Assembly (NCBI RefSeq): GCF_001866665.1
Contig: NZ_MLYO01000024.1
Span: 186,001-250,000, forward strand
Origin: Streptomyces monashensis
GTDB taxonomy: Bacteria > Actinomycetota > Actinomycetes > Streptomycetales > Streptomycetaceae
DNA length: 64,000 nucleotides
Direction of reading: 5' to 3'
The translations under genes and the position numbers were made by a program. Under the pieces are notes generated by a model, which searched no databases, had not been told where the DNA came from, and saw only the letters and a list, made by a program, of their open reading frames with translations. Shown piece after piece: positions 42,406 through 49,746 of this stretch (its first letter is position 1; each line of letters opens with the position of its first letter).

Positions 42406-42997
42406 TCACGCGTGCAGGTGGCCGAGGGCTTCGTCTTCGCCGGGGTAGGGGCGTTCTCGGGGCAGCAGCCGGGTGGCGGAGGCCAGATCGCCGCTGTTGA
42501 CCAGCGTGGATTTCGTGGGCGAGTGGGGTCATGTCGCGGATGGAGACTGTCCACTCGTCCGCGTAGCGTCGTGCGGCCTCATCGAAGAGGCCGAGTTGCA
42601 GGGACCGGTACGGCCGGGGTTCCAGGTGCAGATCCCGCTCGGGGTCCCACTGCACGCGGGTGGGCGCGCGTTTCAACTGACGCTGCCATGCGGCCCGGTT
42701 CGGGTGAACCTCGCGAACGTAACTCGACAGGCACGCGTGTCGCAGCGCCCACTCGAAGCCGTCACGGCTGATCTCGACCGCGAGAACGGTCTCCTGTCCT
42801 TCCTTGGCGCCCCAGCCGCATCGGTACATCATCCACAGGAAGGACGGCTTGATCCACGTCATCCTGTCGCGCTTCCATGCGGCGGGGAAACGGCCCTCCT
42901 GGACGGCGGGCAGGCCGATTTCCGGGGCGTACGCCTGGTAGACGGTGATCGTGGAGTCCGTGTAGTCCGCGCGGATCTCGCGTTGGGGTTGTGCCAT
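42406..42997 (-). pseudogene. DUF4291 gene with a frameshift near its 3' end
   Basis: The first about 165 codons (ATG at 42997) read as a typical DUF4291 protein: REIRADYTDSTITVYQAY, RMTWIKPSFLWMMYRCGWG, WALRHACLSSY, VQWDPERDLHLEPRPYRSLQ, and WTVSIRDMTPLAHEIHA. After EIHA, near 42502-42506, the frame goes out of register. A one-base shift restores VNSGDLASATRLLPRERPYP and the GEDEALGHLHA ending with a stop at 42406. A one-base deletion (or sequencing error) thus breaks a complete gene. DUF4291 function is unknown. It lies between msrA fragments C and B. Confidence 0.7.
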
Positions 42998-43479
42998 GGC
43001 ATACAGCGTGGAGCCAGCCGGTACAGGCGGCCACCGATTTTCGACTGCCGCTCACTGCGACGCAGAGCGCCCGCCGTGGCACCATGCACGACACCCGCTT
43101 CAGCGGCTACCGCGCTACCGGCTAATCGTCCGTGACGTCCGGCGCCTGAGCGACGCCCGTCGGGCAGGAAGCCCCCCAGTTCGTCTCGAACGGGGCACTT
43201 AGCTTGACCCCTGTCCCGCCGAGCCCGCAGTACCCGCCCGGGTTTTTTGGTCTCCGAAAGGTACTGCTGGTGGAAATACTCCATGGTCAAGGGCCGGCTT
43301 GGTCGGGATTGAGGGCGAAGACTTCGGCTCGACCAGCCAGGTGACGAGCTTGGCTCGGTGGTAATCCACCGCCGCGTACCAGCTCGGCGACGGCGCAGCG
43401 TTCGTCATCCAGTCGCGCTTGGGGCCGGGGTCGGTTCGTTGCCGCTCCGTCACGGCCAGCCACCTGAGACACTGTCGGC
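42998..43479. other. Intergenic stretch holding msrA copy B
   Basis: The first 280 bases are msrA repeat B (43035-43277). The rest (43280-43479) shows only a weak minus-strand frame (RDWMTNAAPSPSWYAAVDYH) that could be a gene scrap. The last bases lead to the HNH gene start. Confidence 0.4.
43035..43277 (-). repeat. msrA 3'-end fragment, copy B
   Basis: About 240 bases match 47495-47735, the last about 160 bases of msrA plus about 80 bases beyond its stop. Across the best 110 bases I count about six mismatches by eye. The minus strand encodes a partial tail (YFHQQYL, then after a frame change CGLGGTG..FETNWGASCPTG). It is a decayed duplicate, not a gene. Confidence 0.75.
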
Positions 43480-44463
43480 GTGGCCATCTTGGATCGGGAT
43501 CGAAAGATCCTCTGGGCGCGTGCGCACAACTCGTGCGCCTACTGCAGGCGATCGCTGGTGGAGGATGCCACTGAGGGTGATAGGGAGTCGGTTGTAGGGG
43601 ACGAGGCCCACATCGTCGCTCAGTCGGGTAAGGGGCCACGCGCCGGGCTGATCCCGGACGGCGAAGTCGATCGGTACGAGAACCTCATGCTTCTCTGCAA
43701 GGTCCACCACAAGCTCATAGATGATCAGCCGGGCACGTACACAGTGGAGCGCTTGCGTGAGATGAAGCGCGCCCATGAGCAGTGGGCCGAGCAGAAGCTC
43801 AGAGAGCTGGACCATTCTGTTGATCTCGATGGCGTCCCCCCGGAGGTCTTCGACCATGTTCCCAAGACCACTGAGGAGATCAACTACGTCATAGGGAACC
43901 GGCCGTACTCCTGGGAGTACCTCATGTACGCGGGTCTGCTCCAGGTCGGGCTACTCGACGCGAAGCGGAGGGCGGAGGGGCATCGATCGCTGGGTTTGGA
44001 GTTCCGCGACAAACAGGCGGCTCTGAGACATGTCTCGGTTCTCCTGGACGAGCTCACCGTCATCGTTCAACAGGTGATGGACTGCTTTGACCCTTTGGTC
44101 TTGTCGAAGGCGTTGGGTGAGCCGGGAAGGCCTGGCGAGTTCAGATTGATCGGTGACCTTGCACGTAGGTTGGTCGCAGCCTATGAGGAGTTCGCAGCCT
44201 GGTCGGCCTCGGTGGGGAACGCCGTAGTTCCTCGACAGGCCCGACGGGCATTTGCAGCCCTTGTACACATGGCGGATAGGCCCATGCAGGACGTTGAAAC
44301 CTACGTTCAACGACTAGTTGCCCAGTTGAACGGTGCGATGGAGCGAGTCTCTCAAGGAAGCACCGAGCCTGTGGTGCTGACAATCATCTGTGAGATCAAC
44401 GCGGATCGGAACGTAGCTGATGAGGTCACGAGGGAGGTGCAGCGAGCTTACCGAAGGTGGTGA
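43480..44463 (+). CDS. HNH endonuclease with unrecognised helical C-terminal domain
   Basis: A 327-residue cytoplasmic protein. The N-terminal HNH nuclease (about 1-95) has a zinc-finger-like CAYCRR (19-24), the catalytic DEAHIVAQ near residue 41, NLMLLCKVHH near 69 and a closing KRAHEQW. Residues 115-327 form an almost all-helical domain (EEINYVIGNRPYSWEYLMYA, VIVQQVMDCFDPLVLSKALG, VTREVQRAYRRW) that I cannot assign. HNH nucleases fused to a sensor domain are common effectors of anti-phage systems; no partner gene is adjacent. The GTG at 43480 may be leaderless. It is cargo between msrA copies B and A. Confidence 0.75.
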   Translation: MAILDRDRKILWARAHNSCAYCRRSLVEDATEGDRESVVGDEAHIVAQSGKGPRAGLIPDGEVDRYENLMLLCKVHHKLIDDQPGTYTVERLREMKRAHEQWAEQKLRELDHSVDLDGVPPEVFDHVPKTTEEINYVIGNRPYSWEYLMYAGLLQVGLLDAKRRAEGHRSLGLEFRDKQAALRHVSVLLDELTVIVQQVMDCFDPLVLSKALGEPGRPGEFRLIGDLARRLVAAYEEFAAWSASVGNAVVPRQARRAFAALVHMADRPMQDVETYVQRLVAQLNGAMERVSQGSTEPVVLTIICEINADRNVADEVTREVQRAYRRW

Positions 44464-44699
44464 TGCAGCGGTCGCCGAAACATCAGCGGGCCGAAGAAGG
44501 CCTCTGCCGTCGGACTTGGATCCCCAACGGGCAGGCGACACTCGTCCTCCCTGGGCCCGGGAAACCCGTTTGGGCCCCTTAATGTCAGAAAGACGGCATA
44601 GTCGAAGACCGGGTACCGGTGGTCACATTCGCTGAGGCGTTGCGCGGAGCCCCAGGACATGCAGAGGGCCATTACAAAAAGGTTCGTGAGCGCGGCTTG

Positions 44700-44732
44700 A
44701 CATGGATCAAGCCATCGTTCCTGTGGATGAAG
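44700..44732 (+). pseudogene. DUF4291 scrap, plus strand
   Basis: A 33-base piece encodes LTWIKPSFLWMK in the plus direction, the most conserved segment of DUF4291 proteins (compare MTWIKPSFLWMM in the gene at 42406-42997). Flanking codons show no similarity. Confidence 0.55.
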
Positions 44733-44864
44733 AGATCCACGCGTTCGCCGGGACTCCGCGGCCCAACTGCTGCCCCAGGAGCGGTAGTGCCCTGGAATCG
44801 ACGAACTGGCAGTCCACCAGCACAGGGTGGGGGTGCACGTCAAGCGGTCATCCACCGCTCGCGA

Positions 44865-44941
44865 CAGGAATAGCGGCTTGATCCACGTCATCCTGTCGCG
44901 CTTCCACGCGGCAGGGAAACGGCCCTCCTGGAAGGCGGGCG
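44865..44941 (-). pseudogene. DUF4291 scrap, minus strand
   Basis: About 75 bases match 42836-42911 inside the DUF4291 gene with only a few differences. The piece encodes FQEGRFPAAWKRDRMTWIKP and then leaves the family. It lies about 130 bases from the plus-strand scrap, in inverted orientation. Confidence 0.65.
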
Positions 44942-45044
44942 GTGTGCCTGGAGCATCGCGTGTTCTGCACGCGAGGTTGTGTAGATGGGCGACGCCGAGT
45001 ATCGCCTGGTGGACGCCTTCTGAGAAGTTTGGCCGCCAGACGGA

Positions 45045-45575
45045 TCAGATGTACGGATTGCGCTCGTAAGAGGGTGACTCGTCGGGAAAGTCGTCCGGGA
45101 AGACGTCGCTGATGAAGTCTCGTCGCAGGACCTGCAAAAGGTAGCTCTCTACGGGGCCTTCGAACAGGTCGTACTCGCGCCCGCGGCCGATCACGGTGAG
45201 CACCGCCCATTTGTCGAAGTCCCGGTGAGGGATCAGGAAGCACATGTCCGCGTTGTCGGTTCCGCCCCAGCACACCAGCTGGGACGGGTCCGATCCGCGC
45301 TGCGTCAGCAGCTCCTCGATGTGCGGACGAGTTGTGGCCATGGTCTTCCTGGCCCGGTGGGTCTGGGTGAGGAGATCGACGTTCGCATTGTCGGCCCCCG
45401 CTCGGTAGACGCGAAGGAAGTCATCGAACTTCGCACCACCGAACACGTCCAGGAACCGGATGAAGGCAGAGGGGAACGTCACGCCCAGCGCAGCCTCGAC
45501 ACGCTCCCAGTCGTTGGGGACCAGGCCGGCTTGGCCAGTTGCCGGAAGGGCAGCCAGAAGATCCAGGTCAGTCAT
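45045..45575 (-). CDS. SMI1/KNR4 (SUKH) family immunity protein
   Basis: A 176-residue protein of the SUKH superfamily. The N-terminal helix-strand unit reads WERVEAALGVTFPSAFIRFL (about 23-42), with a central LVCWGGTDNADMCFLIPH and a C-terminal GREYDLFEGPVESYLLQVLR. SUKH proteins are the commonest immunity proteins of nuclease polymorphic toxins. It starts at ATG 45575, 6 bases after the toxin gene's stop, and is the third gene of the module. It should bind and block the C-terminal nuclease of that toxin (inference from position and family). Confidence 0.8.
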   Translation of the reverse strand: MTDLDLLAALPATGQAGLVPNDWERVEAALGVTFPSAFIRFLDVFGGAKFDDFLRVYRAGADNANVDLLTQTHRARKTMATTRPHIEELLTQRGSDPSQLVCWGGTDNADMCFLIPHRDFDKWAVLTVIGRGREYDLFEGPVESYLLQVLRRDFISDVFPDDFPDESPSYERNPYI

Positions 45576-45581
45576 GTCTGC

Positions 45582-46832
45582 CTACTTGTTGATGATGGTC
45601 TGGTCGATGTCGAGGCCCCCGCCCTTGGCGGTGATCCGCACGCCTGAGGGTATGAGGTCGGTCGGATTCCTGTAGACAGGTGTCGCCGCGTACTCCACGT
45701 CATGGCCCGCATCGACAACCTTATAGATCTGCTCTTCGAGCTTCTCCATGACCTCGTTGTTCGCAGTCTTGTACATGATCACGATGTTCTCAGGTGCTGC
45801 ACCGTCACCGCCCAAGGCCCTTGCCAGGAGGTGCCCCCGTGTATGGTCGGCGGCGTCCCCGAGCCAGCCCGGCGGTTTGACTCGCCGACTGGCTTTGGTC
45901 CCTGTGTTGAGCATCGACTTGGTGATCGTGGTCTTGACGCCCTGGGCCCGCCCCAGGGAATCGAGTGGCTCACAGTACGGCGGTGGCTGGCGTGCCGCTC
46001 CGTAGCCGCCTTGCCCCGACCTGAGCGCCACGCCCAGGTCATCTGTGCTGGCGGTCAACCCACCGGGCAGCGCCACTCGCGGCGCCAAACCCGGTACCCG
46101 TACACCGCCCAACAGTTCTGTCCATCCGCCAGCGTTGCCCGCGGCACGGATCGCTGAACCCGCTCCTCCGAGGAAGCCACCGGCCAGGGCACCATACTCC
46201 CCGGCGTCGCGGGCCTCGTCGATGTTGAGCCCGCCCTTCTGCTCGCCGAGCGCGATGGACATGGGCTGGGTCACGGCGAGGTTCACGGCGACGGACTCGA
46301 CGCCGGCGAACGCCGCGGTCGCCAAGGTCGTACTGGCGATGGCCGCGATCTCCTCCGACACCGCGACGCCCAGGCTGGCGGCGAGGTCCGCGACACCGGC
46401 AGCCACCGCCGCAGCGGCGTCCGCGGAAAGACTGAAGGTGACGACCGAGAGGACCCCGCCGACCACGAGCGTGGCCCCGGCGATCTCCAGCTCGTGCTCC
46501 AGCTTCTTCTTCACCCCGTGGATATAGTCCGCGTACGCGTCCAGCGACTTGGCCATGTCGCGCGCCGCGTCGGCGAGGTCCTTCAGCCAGCCGCGCTTGT
46601 CGTAGTAGTAGCGGCGCCAGAACGGGTCCGCGAAGGCGGAGATCGCCTCGCCCTTGTTGTGCTCGATGATGGTGCGGGCCGCCTTGTTGGCGGCAGAGGT
46701 GACATCGTCTACGTCGTCGGCGAAGTCCCGCCACGTCTTCGCGGCATGCCGCAGCCCGCCCTCGTCGGCAGCCGGCCACCACATGCCGGTCATGTCCTGG
46801 ACGATCTTGCGGGCCTTGTCGGCGACGCTCAC
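45582..46832 (-). CDS. Type VII-secreted polymorphic toxin with DNA/RNA non-specific nuclease-like domain
   Basis: A 416-residue toxin. The N-terminal helical WXG-like delivery domain (about 1-115, MTGMWWPAADEGG) precedes hydrophobic helices (about 117-200, VVGGVLSVVTFSLSADAAAA), then a Gly-rich linker to about 290. The C-terminal domain (about 300-416) has RGHLLARALGG with His334, PENIV, and ANNEVMEKLEEQIYKVV. This matches the (D)RGH-N-E layout of secreted non-specific endonucleases. The GTG at 46832 overlaps the stop of the WXG100 gene (GTGA). The SUKH immunity gene follows directly. The target is probably nucleic acid of competitors. Confidence 0.8.
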   Translation of the reverse strand: MSVADKARKIVQDMTGMWWPAADEGGLRHAAKTWRDFADDVDDVTSAANKAARTIIEHNKGEAISAFADPFWRRYYYDKRGWLKDLADAARDMAKSLDAYADYIHGVKKKLEHELEIAGATLVVGGVLSVVTFSLSADAAAAVAAGVADLAASLGVAVSEEIAAIASTTLATAAFAGVESVAVNLAVTQPMSIALGEQKGGLNIDEARDAGEYGALAGGFLGGAGSAIRAAGNAGGWTELLGGVRVPGLAPRVALPGGLTASTDDLGVALRSGQGGYGAARQPPPYCEPLDSLGRAQGVKTTITKSMLNTGTKASRRVKPPGWLGDAADHTRGHLLARALGGDGAAPENIVIMYKTANNEVMEKLEEQIYKVVDAGHDVEYAATPVYRNPTDLIPSGVRITAKGGGLDIDQTIINK

Positions 46833-47182
46833 TGATGCGCGCCCTTACCGCCGTGGTCGGCGTGGATCCGGCTGAACATGCTGCGGATCAGCTCTTCGTT
46901 GTCGATGTGGCCGTCCGCCATGTCGACCATGGCCTCACGAATGCTGGCCAGACCGTCGACCAGGATCTGGGTGGCGCGCTCGATCTGTGGGACGTGCGGG
47001 CCGTACGCCTTGTGGAACTCCTGGCCCTTGTCGTCGTCACCCCACGGCGCCCCGGCCGCCTCCAACCCGTGCTTCAGCTTGGTCAGAGCATGCGCAAGAG
47101 CAACGCTTTCATGGTCGAAGTGAGGCGCTGTCGCCTTGAGGTCGGCAATCTTGATGTCGAGTATCTTGCCGTCGTCGCCCAT
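46829..47182 (-). CDS. WXG100-family secretion partner
   Basis: A 117-residue helical-hairpin protein. The turn reads APWGDDDKGQEFHKAYGP (about 45-62), the Streptomyces WXG variant. The second helix is followed by a charged tail with His/Asp (RSMFSRIHADHGGKGAHQ). It should pair with the N-terminal domain of the toxin for type VII export. The ATG at 47182 has AGGGAGGA upstream; its stop overlaps the toxin GTG by four bases, so the two are translated in coupled, near-equal amounts. No ESX channel genes are in the window. Confidence 0.82.
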   Translation of the reverse strand: MGDDGKILDIKIADLKATAPHFDHESVALAHALTKLKHGLEAAGAPWGDDDKGQEFHKAYGPHVPQIERATQILVDGLASIREAMVDMADGHIDNEELIRSMFSRIHADHGGKGAHQ

Positions 47183-47571
47183 GACTTGACGTCCTCCCTA
47201 TCCGTTAACTGCACGGACGTTCGACCCTAACCGCTGATCACTACTTCGCGACTGCCTGATCACAAAGGGTGAGTAAAGGCCCTGTCCGCTGATCGTGAGC
47301 TCTCTCATAATCCATGGGCATGACGCTGGTGAGGCAGCCCTGCCGGTGACAACGGCTAACTGATTCCATCTCGCCTTTGACGGCGCCGCCGGGGGCTGCC
47401 CGGCCGCTCTAAGCCTGCTCGCCGCAACTGCCTCTTCTGCTGGTCCGTGTCGTTCTTCAACCCGGAAAGAGGTTACGAGCGCGGCTTGATCACTGATTTT
47501 CGACTGCCGTTCGCTGCGACGGAGAGTGCCGACCGCAGCACCATGCACGACACCCGCTTCAGCGCTACCGG
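47183..47571. other. Intergenic stretch between toxin module and msrA
   Basis: About 390 bases with the promoter region of the WXG100 gene (A+T-richer near 47190-47260) and the outer part of msrA repeat A from 47495. No open frame is convincing. Confidence 0.4.
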
Positions 47572-47735
47572 CTACTCGTCCGTGACGCCCGGCGCCTGAG
47601 CGACGCCCGTCGGGCAGGAAGCCCCCCAGTTCGTCTCGAACGGGGTACTTAGCCTGACCCCGGTCCCGCCGAGCCCGCAGTAGCCGGCCGGGTTCTTGGC
47701 CAGGTACTGCTGGTGGTACGCCTCCGCCGGGTAGA
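47495..47735 (-). repeat. msrA 3'-end, copy A (native)
   Basis: This native segment comprises the last about 160 bases of msrA and the first 77 bases beyond its stop. It is repeated at 43035-43277 (copy B) and in part at 42250-42348 (copy C). Confidence 0.75.
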
Positions 47736-48285
47736 AGGGGCGGCCTTTGGAGGGGAGGAGTTCCGTGGTGATCGTGCCGTGGCCGGAGGAGGAGAGAACC
47801 GTCTGGTAGGCGGTGCGGGAGGCTTCGGCGGTGGTGGCCTGCTCGGGGGTGTGGGTGTAGATCGCCGAGCGGTACTGCGTGCCCACGTCGTTGCCCTGGC
47901 GGAAGCCCTGGGTCGGGTTGTGGGACTCCCAGAACGTCTTCAGCAGACGCTCGTAGGACACCGCCTTCGGGTCGTAGACCACGCGGACCACCTCCGTGTG
48001 GCCGGTCAGGCCCGAGCAGACCTCCTCGTAGGTGGGGTACTCGGTGTAGCCGCCCTGATAGCCCACCAGCGTCGTGTACACGCCCGCCGGGAGCTGCCAG
48101 AACCTGCGCTCGGCACCCCAGAAGCAGCCCATCCCGAAGTCGGCGACCTCCAGGTCCTCGGGGTAGGGACCGAGGAGCGGGGTGCCGAGGACGGTGTGGC
48201 GGTCGGGGACCGCGTAGGGGAGTGAGGGGCGGCCCGTGAGTGCCTGCTCGGGGGTGGGCAGCTGGGGGATGCGGCCGAAGAGCAT
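47572..48285 (-). CDS. msrA: Peptide methionine sulfoxide reductase A
   Basis: A 237-residue MsrA that reduces the S-epimer of methionine sulfoxide. The active-site motif is GMGCFWGAE (about 51-59) with the catalytic Cys; GYQGGYTEYPTYEEVCSGLTGHTEVV and TQYRSAIY follow. The C-terminal tail carries CGLGGTG and a resolving-type ASCPTG. The ATG at 48285 has AGGGAGA 4 bases upstream. Its 3' end borders the accessory island, and copies of this 3' end recur within it, so the gene marks the edge where foreign DNA accumulated. Confidence 0.92.
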   Translation of the reverse strand: MLFGRIPQLPTPEQALTGRPSLPYAVPDRHTVLGTPLLGPYPEDLEVADFGMGCFWGAERRFWQLPAGVYTTLVGYQGGYTEYPTYEEVCSGLTGHTEVVRVVYDPKAVSYERLLKTFWESHNPTQGFRQGNDVGTQYRSAIYTHTPEQATTAEASRTAYQTVLSSSGHGTITTELLPSKGRPFYPAEAYHQQYLAKNPAGYCGLGGTGVRLSTPFETNWGASCPTGVAQAPGVTDE

Positions 48286-48428
48286 GGGGTCTCCCTGTCG
48301 GTCGGGGCGGGGCCGACCCCGGTGAACGGGCCGGCACGACGGAGGAACGTCCGGCGGCGTGGGCGCATTCCGGTCACGCCCTCGCCGTCAGCGTTGCGTC
48401 ATATCTCCCTTGGACCCGGCCCGTCCGC

Positions 48429-49547
48429 TCAGCCCGGCAGGCTCGCGGGGCTGCCGCCGTTGGCCTCGTACCCCGCCACGGCGAGTGCGCGGTAGACGGC
48501 GAACTCGGCGGCCGGGTCGGCGGACAGGGTCCAGGGCAGCGCACCGACGTGCCCGTCGATGTGTATCAGCTGCTGCATGGCCTCGGCCCAGCGCTCGGCG
48601 CGCACCAGGAAGAAGACCAGCAGATGGCGGACGTGGGCCAGCATCGGGTCGTCGGGGCGGGCCGAGTGCACCGCGTGCAGGGCGCCGTGCATCGCCTTGG
48701 TGACGACCTCGCTCTGGTAGAAGCCCGACACCAGGTTCACCTCGGGGAGGTGCTCGAAGACCGCGAAGAGCGGCAGCGCGGCGAGCAGCGAGCCCTGCGG
48801 GGCGCGGGCCGCCGCCGCCTCGGCGAAGGAGTACGCCAGCTGCCGCGAGCCGTGCCACTTCTCGCACCAGTAGTGCAGCGCCGCCAGATGCGCGCCCATG
48901 TGATGCGGCGCGCGGTCGAGGATCTTCAGCCAGAGCTGCTCGAACTCGGCCTGCGGACAGGCCAGTCCACGAGCGACGGACAGCTCGACGATGTACGGCA
49001 CCGGGTCGCCGGGCGCCAGCAGCGCCGCCTGCCCGCACGCCTCCCGGGCCTCCTCCATGATGATCCGGAAGTCGTCCGTGCCCGGTGTCGACGTGCGCCA
49101 CGCCTGCTGCACCAGGAACTCCGCGTGCACGGCGGCACCGCCCGCGTCCTTGGGCTGCTCGGCCCGCCACACCCGCAGCCACTGGCCGCCCGGCGTCTCG
49201 TGCACCCCGCCCGGCCGCTGCTGCAGCTCCAGTGCGGCGGCGCCCGCGAAGGCCTGCACCCGCTGCCAGCGCCGCTCGCCCTCCTTCTCGGTGCCCGCCA
49301 GCAGCTGGGCCGCCGCGCGGTAGTCCTGCGTGCGCTGCACCAGCTCCAGCACGTCCAGCAGGTCCTGGTCCGCGCCGGGCATCCGTATGTCCAGCTCCTC
49401 CTGGCGCACGAAGCCGTAGGCCGCCGGGTCGGCGGCGTCCGGGTGTTCCGGGGGGACCTGCTCGATCACTCCGCGCCTGCGCCGCATGAACGGGAGCAGG
49501 ACGAAGCTCAGCATGAGCAGCGCCATCAGCAGCCAGAGAATCGCCAT
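48429..49547 (-). CDS. Membrane-anchored TPR-like protein of unknown function
   Basis: A 372-residue protein. One N-terminal membrane helix (residues 2-20, ILWLLMALLMLSFVLLPFM) with a following RRRR stop-transfer is followed by a large helical cytoplasmic domain. Repeated Ala/Leu-rich helix pairs (about 60-350) resemble TPR repeats, for example RAERWAEAMQQLIHIDGHVG near the end. No catalytic motif is visible. The gene stands between msrA and the divergent metB-type gene. The function is unknown. Confidence 0.7.
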   Translation of the reverse strand: MAILWLLMALLMLSFVLLPFMRRRRGVIEQVPPEHPDAADPAAYGFVRQEELDIRMPGADQDLLDVLELVQRTQDYRAAAQLLAGTEKEGERRWQRVQAFAGAAALELQQRPGGVHETPGGQWLRVWRAEQPKDAGGAAVHAEFLVQQAWRTSTPGTDDFRIIMEEAREACGQAALLAPGDPVPYIVELSVARGLACPQAEFEQLWLKILDRAPHHMGAHLAALHYWCEKWHGSRQLAYSFAEAAAARAPQGSLLAALPLFAVFEHLPEVNLVSGFYQSEVVTKAMHGALHAVHSARPDDPMLAHVRHLLVFFLVRAERWAEAMQQLIHIDGHVGALPWTLSADPAAEFAVYRALAVAGYEANGGSPASLPG

Positions 49548-49746
49548 GCGTCAAGCGAACCAGACACCGCCGACAAAGCGCCAACCCCCGCCGCGGGCTG
49601 TGGAAAACTCTCGTCGGGGCCATGACAGGCGTGGGCTGTCCCGCGGGATCGCCGGCACAGGGAAATCCCTTCTTCCCGCGCTCCTCGCACCGCTCCTCGG
49701 GCCCGGCGGGCGACGGATCCGGTAAGGCGCATTACGCTCGGTGCAC

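Larger units (their letters stand above)
44464..45044. other. Gene-poor stretch with DUF4291 scraps
   Basis: About 580 bases without an intact gene. It contains two short pieces related to the DUF4291 gene, one on each strand (44700-44732 and 44865-44941). Confidence 0.45.

Noticed and set aside
37918..47182. Complete type VII secretion (ESX) locus
   Set aside because: Only secreted-type WXG proteins and half a mycosin are present; EccB, EccC, EccD and EccE genes are absent from the window.
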